A stretch of 64,000 nucleotides of DNA from positions 9,986-73,985 of the forward strand of contig DASWMI010000047.1 in NCBI GenBank assembly GCA_036399835.1, given 5' to 3'. Below are positions 33,624 to 41,555 of this stretch, one piece after another. The translations under genes and the position numbers were made by a program. Numbering within the stretch: the first letter of the stretch is position 1; every line of letters starts with the position of its first letter. The notes under the pieces were generated by a model. The model was not told the DNA's origin. It was given only the letters and a program-made list of their open reading frames with translations, and searched no databases. Source of the stretch: DASYML01 sp036399835 (GTDB taxonomy: Bacteria > Acidobacteriota > Blastocatellia > Pyrinomonadales > Pyrinomonadaceae).

Positions 33624-34406
33624 ATGTCCTACGAAAACCTGAGAGTCACAAACGAAGCCTGCATCGCGACGATTACGCTGGACCGGCCCGAAAAGCTCAA
33701 TGCTTTTGTCGGGCACATGAGGCGCGATCTGGCCGAGGCTCTGGAACACGCCGGGAGCGATAGGAGCGTGCGCGTCGTGGTCATCACGGGAGCGGGTCGC
33801 GCTTTTTGTGCGGGCGCGGACGTGGCCTACATGGCCGAGCTGATGGAAGAGCGGCGCGTGGATGAGTTTGAGCGGCTACTGGGCGCGGGCCGCCGCGTCA
33901 TCACGGCCATCAGGCAGATGACCAAACCCGTCATCGCTTCGATCAACGGCGCGGCCTACGGCGCGGGCTTTAATCTCGCGCTGGCCTGCGACCTGCGCCT
34001 CGCCTCCGAGTCCGCCTCCTTCAGCCAGTCCTTCGTCAAAGTGGGCCTCCACCCGGACTGGGGCGGGACATACTTTCTACCGCGCATGGTCACGCCCAAT
34101 CTAGCCTGCGAGATGTTCTTTCTGGGCGACGCCATCAACGCCGAGCGCGCGCTACAACTGGGTCTTGTCAACCACGTCTTCCCAGAAGCGGAGCTGGCGC
34201 GCGAGACCGAGCGCCTGGCCCAGCGCCTGCGCGATGCTCCCTACAGGTCCATCGCCGCCGCCAAACACGCCGTCTACATGAGCGACGAGGCGAGCCTTGA
34301 ACGCATGCTGCAATACGAAGTCGAAGCCCAGCTCCAATGCTTTCAATCCGAAGACGCGCGCCAGCGCGTGCGCGCATTTTTAGAGAAGCGCAACGCGGCC
34401 AAGTAG
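33624..34406 (+). CDS. PaaG-like enoyl-CoA isomerase/hydratase
   Basis: A 260-residue crotonase with the oxyanion hole FCAGAD, but with Asn in place of the first catalytic Glu (GAGFNLALACD) and Val in place of the second (FVKVGLHPDWGG). The Asp of HPDWGGTYFLPR matches the catalytic Asp of PaaG-type isomerases, so double-bond isomerisation, or epoxide/oxepin-type chemistry as in PaaG, is more likely than hydration. It is the second of three crotonases in the island. ATG 33624 has no Shine-Dalgarno. The SDR gene follows after a heptamer hairpin. Confidence 0.85.
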   Translation: MSYENLRVTNEACIATITLDRPEKLNAFVGHMRRDLAEALEHAGSDRSVRVVVITGAGRAFCAGADVAYMAELMEERRVDEFERLLGAGRRVITAIRQMTKPVIASINGAAYGAGFNLALACDLRLASESASFSQSFVKVGLHPDWGGTYFLPRMVTPNLACEMFFLGDAINAERALQLGLVNHVFPEAELARETERLAQRLRDAPYRSIAAAKHAVYMSDEASLERMLQYEVEAQLQCFQSEDARQRVRAFLEKRNAAK

Positions 34407-34410
34407 TGTT

Positions 34411-34474
34411 GAGAGATAAGCGATAAGAAAGAGCGGCCTTTCTCTTATCGCTCAGCTCTCATCATCCATCACTC
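34411..34474. repeat. GATAAGC heptamer hairpin before the SDR gene
   Basis: Left words GATAAGC, GATAAGA, AAGAGCG (34415-34435) face ATCGCTC, AGCTCTC, ATCATCC, ATCACTC (34447-34474). The core stem AGCGATAAG...CTTATCGCT is about 13 bp with one bulge. Confidence 0.75.
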
Positions 34475-34478
34475 TTTG

Positions 34479-35261
34479 ATGAAACTTTCAGACAGGAACG
34501 CACTCATCACTGGCGGCGGGCGCGGCATAGGCCGGGCCATCGCCTTCGAGTTTGCTCGTGAAGGCGCGAGGGTCGCCGTCGCGGCTCGCACTCTGGACCA
34601 GCTTGAGCAGGTGGCGCGGGAGATTAAAAACGAATTCGAGACGGAAGTATTGCCTGTGGCCTGTGATGTTTCGGACCAGGAGAGCGTCGCGCGGCTGCTC
34701 GCCGCCGTCGCGGAGCGGTTCGGGCGCGGGCCTGATATTCTAGTCAATAACGCCGGCATCGCCGAGAGTATGCCCTTCTTGAAAACGGATGACGAACTCT
34801 GGCACAGACACCTGGCCGTCAACCTGACGGGCACTTTCTATTGCGCGCGCGCAGCCCTGCCCTACATGCTGACGCGCGCCTGGGGACGCATCATCAACAT
34901 CGCTTCCATCGCGGGCAAGACGGGCGCGCCCTACATCGCAGCTTACGCCGCGTCCAAACATGGCGTGCTCGGCCTGACGCGCTCGCTCGCGCTCGAAGTC
35001 GCCACCAAAGGCATCACCGTTAATGCCATCTGCCCCGGCTACGTCGAAACGGACATGACCACTCGCGCCGTCGAGAACATCACAGCCAAAACCGGCAAGA
35101 CGACGGAAGAGGTTTACGAAAGCCTCCGCCGCATGAGTCCGCAGCAACGCCTCGTCACATCCGAAGAGGTGGCCGCGCTGGCCCTGCTCCTCGCCAGCGA
35201 GGACGGGCGCGGCATCAACGGGCAGGCCATCAACGTGGACGGCGGCAGCGTGCTTTTCTGA
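34479..35261 (+). CDS. SDR-family 3-hydroxyacyl-CoA dehydrogenase-like oxidoreductase
   Basis: A 260-residue classical short-chain dehydrogenase. The NAD(P)-binding TGGGRGIGRAIA is at about residue 11, then DILVNNAG, the catalytic Ser in IINIASIAGKTG, and the YAASK active site (Tyr and Lys). The C-terminal part (EEVAALALLLASEDGRGING) ends in the usual INVDGGS. The sequence resembles 3-hydroxybutyrate and 3-hydroxyacyl-CoA dehydrogenases, and SDR dehydrogenases are part of the Azoarcus 2-aminobenzoate clusters. Here it would oxidise a 3-hydroxyacyl-CoA after the hydratase. ATG 34479 is preferred over the in-frame TTG at 34476. Confidence 0.88.
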   Translation: MKLSDRNALITGGGRGIGRAIAFEFAREGARVAVAARTLDQLEQVAREIKNEFETEVLPVACDVSDQESVARLLAAVAERFGRGPDILVNNAGIAESMPFLKTDDELWHRHLAVNLTGTFYCARAALPYMLTRAWGRIINIASIAGKTGAPYIAAYAASKHGVLGLTRSLALEVATKGITVNAICPGYVETDMTTRAVENITAKTGKTTEEVYESLRRMSPQQRLVTSEEVAALALLLASEDGRGINGQAINVDGGSVLF

Positions 35262-35340
35262 ATTTGCGATTTTTGATTTGAGATTTGCGATTGGACCAGC
35301 CGTGAGGCTATAACAATCCGAACTCAAAAATCTGTCTTGA
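35262..35340. repeat. ATTTGCG heptamer run before the RidA gene
   Basis: Five back-to-back 7-mers, ATTTGCG, ATTTTTG, ATTTGAG, ATTTGCG, ATTGGAC, occupy 35262-35296. The complementary side (AATCCGAACTCAAAAATCTG, from 35314) is shorter and more degenerate. Confidence 0.8.
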
Positions 35341-35349
35341 TTTTCCGGC

Positions 35350-35754
35350 ATGGGTTTTCGTTTTATCAATCCCGAATCGCTTGGTCCGGCGCGCGGCTAC
35401 TCTAACGGAGTCCTCTCGGCGGCAGGCGGGGCGCTGCTCTTTATTGCCGGACAGATTGCCTGGGATGAGCAGCAGAGAATCGTGAGCGCGGATTTCGTAG
35501 AGCAGTTTGAACGCGCGCTCGCCAACGTCATCGCGGTGGTCCAGGAGGCCGGCGGCAGGCCGGAGCACATCGCGCGGCTCACCATCTACGTGACGGACAA
35601 GCAGGAATATCGCGCACGCACGCGCGAAGTGGGCCAGCGTTATCGTGCGCTGATGGGCAGGCACTTTCCAGCGATGGCCCTCGTCGAAGTCAAAGGGCTG
35701 CTCGAAGATGATGCGAGGGTCGAGATTGAAGGAATCGCTGTGATTACGAATTAA
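35350..35754 (+). CDS. RidA/YjgF-family protein without the usual catalytic Arg
   Basis: A 134-residue Rid-family protein. The fold is clear from LLFIAGQIAWDEQQRIV and the C-terminal VEVKGLLEDDARVEIEGIAV. In classical RidA the motif reads VEVARLP with an Arg that binds the substrate carboxylate; here Lys-Gly replaces Ala-Arg, so this is a non-RidA subfamily. A YjgF-like gene also occurs in the Azoarcus aerobic 2-aminobenzoate clusters, where a cyclic enamine-CoA must lose ammonia. I infer a role in hydrolysing the enamine/imine formed from 2-aminobenzoyl-CoA, perhaps with a different mechanism. ATG 35350; the downstream crotonase starts after 30 bp. Confidence 0.82.
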   Translation: MGFRFINPESLGPARGYSNGVLSAAGGALLFIAGQIAWDEQQRIVSADFVEQFERALANVIAVVQEAGGRPEHIARLTIYVTDKQEYRARTREVGQRYRALMGRHFPAMALVEVKGLLEDDARVEIEGIAVITN

Positions 35755-35784
35755 GCCGCGATTTAATCTGTCATCCAGGAATCT

Positions 35785-36576
35785 ATGCTTGAACCTAAGA
35801 GTTTTCTTTATGAAGTACGCGAGGGCGTCGGGTGGATTACGCTCAATCGTCCCGAGCGGCTTAACGCCCTCACGTTCGAGGTCTACCGCGAGCTGACTGC
35901 TACTTTTGCCGCGCTGCGCGATGCAGAGGAGGTGCGCGCGGTGGTCATCACAGGAGCGGGGCGCGCTTTCTGTTCCGGCGGCGACGTGCGCGACATCATC
36001 GGAGAGCTGTTCGAGCGTGACATCGAGGGGCTGCTGGAATTTACACGCATGACCTGCGAGTTGGTCCACAACATACGCGCTTTGCCAAAGCCCGTCATCG
36101 CTTCCCTCAACGGGACCACTGCGGGCGCGGGCGCATGCATAGCCCTCGCCTCGGACATACGCATCGCCAGCCCCGAAGCTCGAATCGCTTTCCTTTTCGT
36201 CCGCGTCGGGCTGTCGGGCGCAGACATGGGCGCGGCACACCTGCTGCCGCGCTATGTAGGGCTTGCGAGGGCTACGGAGCTGCTCTACACGGGCGATTTT
36301 ATTAGCGCGCAGGAGGCGGAAAGAATCGGCCTCTACAACCACGTCGTGGCGCAGGAGGCTCTCGCTGCGGAGACGCGCGCCCTCGCTGAACGTCTGGCGC
36401 GTGGGCCCTCCTTCGCCCTCGCCATGACCAAAGAGATGCTCACACGAGAGCTGGACGTGAGCCTCGACACCGCGCTCGAATGGGAAGCGCAGGCCCAGGC
36501 CATCTGCATGCAGCACCCGGATTACCGCGAAGCCTACCAGGCCTTTGTGGAAAAACGTGAGCCGACCTTCAAGTGA
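35785..36576 (+). CDS. Crotonase-family enzyme with non-hydratase active site
   Basis: A 263-residue crotonase. FCSGGD is the oxyanion-hole variant. The first catalytic Glu is replaced by Cys (TAGAGACIALASD) and the second by Val (FLFVRVGLSGADMG); the later Asp in SGADMGAAHLLPR could act as base, as in PaaG-type enzymes. It is therefore likely an isomerase, or a C-C hydrolase for the cyclic intermediate, rather than a hydratase. It is seven bases upstream of the acyl-CoA dehydrogenase, and the tight spacing through the monooxygenase gene (35350-38900) marks this as the core operon of the ring-reduction branch. Confidence 0.85.
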   Translation: MLEPKSFLYEVREGVGWITLNRPERLNALTFEVYRELTATFAALRDAEEVRAVVITGAGRAFCSGGDVRDIIGELFERDIEGLLEFTRMTCELVHNIRALPKPVIASLNGTTAGAGACIALASDIRIASPEARIAFLFVRVGLSGADMGAAHLLPRYVGLARATELLYTGDFISAQEAERIGLYNHVVAQEALAAETRALAERLARGPSFALAMTKEMLTRELDVSLDTALEWEAQAQAICMQHPDYREAYQAFVEKREPTFK

Positions 36577-36583
36577 ATTTTAG

Positions 36584-37756
36584 ATGGACCACTTTATCGA
36601 AGAGACGCCGTTCTTTAACACCGAGCTGCGCGCTCTGGCGGCGAGGGTGCGCAGGTTTGTGACGAGCCGCATAGAGCCGCTCGCTGGCGAAGATGAGGAT
36701 GAGGATACGCGCTTTCGCGCCCTCTTTGCGCTGCTTGCGGATGAGGGGCTGCTGCGTTACGCGGTGGCATCTTCAACCGCGACGCCTTTCAGCCTACGCG
36801 CTCTCTGCCTGGTCCGCGAAGCCCTCGCCTATTCTTCGTCGCTGGCCGACCTGGCCTTCGTCATGCAGGGTCTCGGCACCTTTGCCATCAGCCTCGCCGC
36901 GCCCGAACATCTCCGCGAGTTCTGGTTGACGCGCGCTGCGACGGGCAAGGCCATCGCTGCTTTCGCACTGACAGAGCCGGAGGCTGGCTCTGATGTCGCG
37001 GCGATTAAAACGACCGCGCGGCGCGAGCGCGAGGCTGAAGGCGACGGCGAGTTTTATCTTATCAACGGTCGCAAGCGTTTTATCTCTAACGCGGGGCTGG
37101 CAGATTTCTACACGGTCTTTGCGCGGACTGGGACGCGCTCGGACGGGCGCGCCGAGATGTCAGCCTTTATCGTCGGAGCGCGTATGCAGGGCTTTCGCGT
37201 GCGCGAGCGTCTGTCGATGATCGCGCCGCACCCGATTGGCGAGCTTGAGTTTGAAAACTGCCGCGTGCCCGCCGAAGACATGCTCGGACGCGAGGGCGAC
37301 GGTTTTCGGCTGGCCCTGCGCACACTCGACACATTTCGCGCCAGCGTCGGGGCTGCGGCCTGCGGCATGGCCCGCCGCGCTCTGGACGAAGCCATCGCTT
37401 ACGCCAAAACCCGTCAACAGTTTGGCAAGCCCATCGCGCAGCACCAGCTTGTGCAGGAGAAGCTGGCTGAAATGGCTACGGACCTAGACGCCGCGCGCCT
37501 GCTCGTCTACCGCGCAGCCTATTTGAAGGACGCCGGAGTGGACCAGACGACACGTGAGGCCAGCCAGGCCAAGCTCTTCGCCACCGAAGCGGCCTCGCGC
37601 ATCATAGACCAGGCTCTACAGATTCACGGCGGCGGCGGCCTGCTGCGCGGCAGCGTCATCGAAAGACTCTACAGGGAGATTCGCGCGCTGCGTATTTACG
37701 AGGGCACTTCGGAGATTCAGAAATTGATTATCGCCAGCCAACTATTAAAGGCGTAG
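36584..37756 (+). CDS. Acyl-CoA dehydrogenase
   Basis: A 390-residue FAD-dependent dehydrogenase. It has the FAD/substrate signature AFALTEPEAGSDVAAIKT, the second motif TRQQFGKPIAQHQLVQEKLAEM, and the C-terminal IYEGTSEIQ in which E373 is the catalytic base that removes the alpha proton. Domain order and length are standard for the family. Acyl-CoA dehydrogenases occur in aerobic anthranilate-CoA and related clusters; here it would oxidise a ring or open-chain CoA thioester and pass electrons to ETF, which is not encoded nearby. It lies 7 bp after a crotonase gene and 19 bp before the flavin monooxygenase. Confidence 0.92.
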   Translation: MDHFIEETPFFNTELRALAARVRRFVTSRIEPLAGEDEDEDTRFRALFALLADEGLLRYAVASSTATPFSLRALCLVREALAYSSSLADLAFVMQGLGTFAISLAAPEHLREFWLTRAATGKAIAAFALTEPEAGSDVAAIKTTARREREAEGDGEFYLINGRKRFISNAGLADFYTVFARTGTRSDGRAEMSAFIVGARMQGFRVRERLSMIAPHPIGELEFENCRVPAEDMLGREGDGFRLALRTLDTFRASVGAAACGMARRALDEAIAYAKTRQQFGKPIAQHQLVQEKLAEMATDLDAARLLVYRAAYLKDAGVDQTTREASQAKLFATEAASRIIDQALQIHGGGGLLRGSVIERLYREIRALRIYEGTSEIQKLIIASQLLKA

Positions 37757-37775
37757 CTTAGTCCGGACAGATAGC

Positions 37776-38900
37776 ATGAAGATCAATATCATCGGCGGTG
37801 GACCAGCCGGCCTGTACTTCGCGATTCTGATGAAGAAGCGGAATCCCGCGCACGAAGTGACGGTCTTTGAGCGCAATGGGCCAAACGATACGTTTGGCTG
37901 GGGCGTGGTCTTTTCCGATAAAACCCTCTCTTACCTCAGAGAGAATGACGAAGAGTCTTATCTTGAGATTACCAATAGCTTCGAGATGTGGGACAACGTG
38001 GATGTGGTCCACCGCGACGAGAAGATCACGATTCGCGGCAACAGGTTTTCGGGCATCGCGCGTATCGCGCTGCTCAATATCTTGCAGCAGCGCTCGCAGG
38101 CTCTCGGAGTTGATCTGCGTTTTCGCACGGAAATCTCCGAGGTTGAAGAGTATGCTACGTGCGATCTGCTGGTCGGCGCTGACGGCATCAACTCGATTGT
38201 CAGGCTCAGGTATCAAGACTTTTTTCAGCCGCAGTTGTCATTGGGGAAAAACCGTTATATCTGGTATGGGACGCACCGTTTGTTTCACGGCCTGACATTG
38301 ACCTTCCGCGAGCACGAAGCCGGAGCTTTCGCCGCGCATTCCTACAAATTCAACAAACGGACCAGCACCTTTATCGTCGAGTGCAGCGAAGAGACCTGGA
38401 CCAATGCCGGATTCGAGCGCATGTCCGACGCTGAGACGCGCGCTTACCTGGCAGAAGTTTTCGCTAAAGATTTGGAGGGCCACGAGCTGCTCTCGAACAA
38501 TTCCAGGTGGATCAACTTCGTCAACGTCAAGAATACGCATTGGAGCTACGGACAGAGAGTGCTTCTCGGCGACGCGCTGCACACGGCCCATTTTTCCATA
38601 GGCTCTGGGACGAAGCTCGCGCTCGAAGATTCAATCGCGCTGGCGAAGGCTTTTGATGAGAATGCAGATGTCGAGACAGCCTTACGCGAGTTCGAGCGGG
38701 CACGCAGGCCGATTATCGAAGAGTATCAGGAAGCCGCTTATGAGAGCCTCGTCTGGTTCGAGAACGCCGCTGGCTACATGCACCTGGCCCCTCTGCCATT
38801 TGCTTACAGCCTGATGACGCGAAGCAAGCGGATCAATCATGAAAACTTGAAGAAGAGAGACCCGCAATTTATCGCCGCCTACGAGTCTGCGATAAGTTAA
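37776..38900 (+). CDS. FAD monooxygenase, stand-alone equivalent of the N-terminal half of salicylyl-CoA 5-hydroxylase / 2-aminobenzoyl-CoA monooxygenase-reductase
   Basis: A 374-residue class A flavoprotein hydroxylase. The N-terminal dinucleotide fold starts KINIIGGGPAGLYFAILMKK and continues with FGWGVVFSDKTL. The second FAD motif, GDALHTAHFSIGSGTKLALED (about residues 267-287), has the wording typical of the bifunctional salicylyl-CoA 5-hydroxylase/2-aminobenzoyl-CoA monooxygenase-reductase family. In those enzymes one polypeptide of about 780 residues joins this module to an Old Yellow Enzyme module. Here the protein stops after the first module, and the matching second module is a separate gene on the opposite strand at 39787. 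The likely substrate is an aryl-CoA such as anthraniloyl-CoA; salicylyl-CoA is the alternative. Confidence 0.88.
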   Translation: MKINIIGGGPAGLYFAILMKKRNPAHEVTVFERNGPNDTFGWGVVFSDKTLSYLRENDEESYLEITNSFEMWDNVDVVHRDEKITIRGNRFSGIARIALLNILQQRSQALGVDLRFRTEISEVEEYATCDLLVGADGINSIVRLRYQDFFQPQLSLGKNRYIWYGTHRLFHGLTLTFREHEAGAFAAHSYKFNKRTSTFIVECSEETWTNAGFERMSDAETRAYLAEVFAKDLEGHELLSNNSRWINFVNVKNTHWSYGQRVLLGDALHTAHFSIGSGTKLALEDSIALAKAFDENADVETALREFERARRPIIEEYQEAAYESLVWFENAAGYMHLAPLPFAYSLMTRSKRINHENLKKRDPQFIAAYESAIS

Positions 38901-39032
38901 GCCTCACTTCAAGGCGCAAACTTTTTTCAAACGTTAAGCGCTCATTCCAAAACCGAAAAATTAGTGGTAATCAACTCAAGGGTTGGCGGAAAATGTCTTT
39001 CCCTGAGTTAAACAACTCGGAAAGGAGTCCTC

Positions 39033-39689
39033 ATGTCCGAAGTCAAACAGTACCACTGGCGAGATAACCTCGACCTCATCTTAAAAATTCTGACCGGAGT
39101 CCTCATCCCTTTGACAATCGTCATCGTGGGCCAACTGGTCACCAGACAACAGCAAAGGGACAGCGACGCCTCTCTCAAACAACAGAGGGAATCCGATCTG
39201 GCCCAGCGCAACGCGGACCGCGCGGCCAATCTTTTGAAATCCCTGTCGAGCGAGAATGTCAGGGAAAGACAACTCGCCGTGCGCGTCGTCGCCCATCTCC
39301 TCAGCCAGAATCAGTTTCCCGCAGAGCTTGGACCGGCGCTGATCAGCGTTTCGCTGACAGACCCGGACCCGGAGGTGGCGCGCGTCGCCTCGGAAAGCCT
39401 GCCTCAAGCCTACCAATCCAACCCGGAGCTTGAGCAGACGGCGATGGCGGAGACACAAAGGATTCTGAAAAATAACGGCTATTACGACGGCGTCATAAAC
39501 GGCCATAACGACGACAGGACGAGGGAAGCTTTAAGCCGTTTTCAGAAGGAGAATAGCATCGAATCTGACGGCAAGATGAGGGCCAGCACGATTCAGAAAT
39601 TAAGAGACGCACAGCAAAAGAAACAGCCTCAGCCAATACAGCCAGTGGACCGCGCGCCTTCGAGACCTACGCTCAGGCCAAGAGGATAA
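39033..39689 (+). CDS. Membrane-anchored HEAT-like plus peptidoglycan-binding protein
   Basis: A 218-residue protein. One N-terminal transmembrane segment (ILTGVLIPLTIVIVGQLV) is followed by a Gln/Arg-rich coiled coil, a short HEAT-like helical stretch (REAL-type helices around residues 70-130) and a C-terminal PG_binding_1 domain (RILKNNGYYDGVINGHNDDRTREAL ... FQKENSIESDG). It ends in a Pro/Arg tail. AAAGGAG precedes the ATG. It interrupts the metabolic island exactly between the two genes that form a fused enzyme elsewhere, and nothing suggests a catabolic role. It could have arrived by insertion, or be a local envelope sensor. Confidence 0.72.
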   Translation: MSEVKQYHWRDNLDLILKILTGVLIPLTIVIVGQLVTRQQQRDSDASLKQQRESDLAQRNADRAANLLKSLSSENVRERQLAVRVVAHLLSQNQFPAELGPALISVSLTDPDPEVARVASESLPQAYQSNPELEQTAMAETQRILKNNGYYDGVINGHNDDRTREALSRFQKENSIESDGKMRASTIQKLRDAQQKKQPQPIQPVDRAPSRPTLRPRG

Positions 39690-39786
39690 ATGGTCCACTT
39701 CGGCCAGGGCAGCTCTGTTTCGGTCAGAGCCTGAAGAGATGCGGGGAGACTGGCTGCGGATGAGCGCGAGCCTTCCCTTTAAAGGT

Positions 39787-41280
39787 TTATCTTGATTTGC
39801 TTGAGCTAATCTTCCAACGGGGGGGAAGCAGCCTGCGGCGGCCATCTTCGCTGAGAGGAATCGAAGGCTCGTCCAGCGCCGAGCGATCCCAGAGCTTGCA
39901 GGTCACTTGCTTGTGCGCCTGGTCCAGTGCCTCGCAGTAGTTTGTATAAGTGCAGCGGCGCACCTCTTTCCCATGTCCGAGTTTGACTTTGAGAAACCAG
40001 TCAGGGTCTGCCAGCGCCTGCCGCGCAAAGCCTATGATGTCTGCTTCGCCGCGTTGCAGGATTCCTTCCGCCTGCTCGTAGGTCGTGATGCCTCCGGCGG
40101 CGATTAGGGGCGTCTCAAAACCCGCGGCGTTGACGGCGTGCTTGATGGCCGCGCCGAGAGGCACGTTGCGGCTAAATGGTCCAAGCTCGTCCGAGATGAC
40201 GGTCGGCATACATTCGTAGCCGCTCCGGCCCGTGTACGGATAAACGGACTGGCCCACTTTAGGCTGCCTGGCATCCTCAAACTTGCCGCCCTTCGAGACA
40301 GAGAGATAATCAAAGCCCGCGCGCGCAAACTCTCGCCCGAAATAGATTGCATCCTCTAAACGACTCCCGCCCTCTATCACTTCATCACTGAGAAAACGCA
40401 CGCCGACCGGATAGCCTGCGCCGACACGCTCGCGCACCGCGCCGTAAACTTCGAGCGGCAAACGCACGCGCTGCTCGGGCGGCCCGCCGTAGCCGTCAGC
40501 GCGGTCGTTGCGCGCGCTGAGGAAGGAAGCCATCGTATAGGCGTGCGCGTAATGAAGCTCTACGCCGTCAAAGCCGGCCTCGCGTGCACGCCATGCGGCA
40601 TCTGCGAAAATCCCCGGAAGCACACGCGGCAACTCGCGTATATGGTCCAGGTGCATATCCGTGACGCGTTCTCGATAGCCGAAGCGCAGGGATTCAAGCT
40701 CGCGCTCATCCAGCACCAGCTCAAGCAATTCATCGGACGCATCTTTGAGAAAAACGCGCACTTCCGCCGCGCTCGCTGCGAGCCAGCGAGCTTCCCCGGT
40801 CGCTTCCGCGAGCGCAAGGCGATGATTTTCAGAGAGCTTGAGGAAGCGGTCGAAGAATTTCGTTTTGTCCGGACGGCGCTTGACCGAGAGAAAATCTATG
40901 ATCTGTATCAAGAGGCGCGTCCGGCCCATGCTTGCCTCGTGCACTGTCTGGACCAGCTTGCTGAGGCCGGGGATAAAACGGTCGTGGCCTATCCTGAGCA
41001 GCGGCCCGCTCGGAATATCGCGCACCCCCGTCGCTTCGACGACAATCGCGCCCGGTCTCCCTTCGGCAAAGCGCCTGTACCAATCCAGGTTGGCCTCCGT
41101 CACAAATCCGTCTTCGGTGGCGCGCCAGGGGACCATTGCCGGAACCCAGGTCCGGCTCTCAAGCATGATTGGTCCAACCGGAATCGCTTGAAAGAGCAGC
41201 GAGCGGGCAGCCTCTTCCGCGTTGGGCCAGCGCGCTTCGGGGATTTCATGACGAATGGGATGTGCGGGACGCCAGGTCAT
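39787..41280 (-). CDS. Old Yellow Enzyme-type NADH:flavin oxidoreductase, stand-alone equivalent of the C-terminal half of salicylyl-CoA 5-hydroxylase / 2-aminobenzoyl-CoA monooxygenase-reductase
   Basis: A 497-residue FMN-dependent TIM-barrel reductase. HYAHAYTMASFLSARNDRAD holds the substrate-binding His and the loop typical of the 2,4-dienoyl-CoA reductase/OYE family, and IAAGGITTYEQAEGIL is the FMN-phosphate site. The C-terminal CTYTNYCEALDQAHKQVTC segment is Cys-rich, but the usual 4Fe-4S spacing of dienoyl-CoA reductases is not obvious. A stretch of about 100 residues (around 130-215) is longer than in small OYEs. In 2-aminobenzoyl-CoA monooxygenase-reductase the same module reduces the hydroxylated ring. 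The gene converges on the monooxygenase gene across one unrelated gene. Confidence 0.85.
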   Translation of the reverse strand: MTWRPAHPIRHEIPEARWPNAEEAARSLLFQAIPVGPIMLESRTWVPAMVPWRATEDGFVTEANLDWYRRFAEGRPGAIVVEATGVRDIPSGPLLRIGHDRFIPGLSKLVQTVHEASMGRTRLLIQIIDFLSVKRRPDKTKFFDRFLKLSENHRLALAEATGEARWLAASAAEVRVFLKDASDELLELVLDERELESLRFGYRERVTDMHLDHIRELPRVLPGIFADAAWRAREAGFDGVELHYAHAYTMASFLSARNDRADGYGGPPEQRVRLPLEVYGAVRERVGAGYPVGVRFLSDEVIEGGSRLEDAIYFGREFARAGFDYLSVSKGGKFEDARQPKVGQSVYPYTGRSGYECMPTVISDELGPFSRNVPLGAAIKHAVNAAGFETPLIAAGGITTYEQAEGILQRGEADIIGFARQALADPDWFLKVKLGHGKEVRRCTYTNYCEALDQAHKQVTCKLWDRSALDEPSIPLSEDGRRRLLPPRWKISSSKSR

Positions 41281-41555
41281 AGGACTATTTCAGGCGAACA
41301 GTGTAACAGGTTTGCAGAAAGGTGAGGAGGAAGAGAGAGCGGAACGCGTCAGCGGCTGACGATTGAAAAAGGTCGCACGTCCTGGCTAAAGCTTACAGGG
41401 ACGGTCGCAAGTTTGCTAAGATGTGTGCCCACTGCCGGGCCGAATCCGTTCGAGACTTGAGGCTGCACGCGCTGATTTAATCGAACCTGACAGCCTTTTT
41501 AAGCGTTTCTTTAGAAGATTTTTTATTTGACCTTGACCGCAAAGGTCGGAAACCC

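Noticed and set aside
35308..36516. Minus-strand open frame of 402 codons opposite the RidA and crotonase genes
   Set aside because: It spans two real genes and their gap; antisense shadow.
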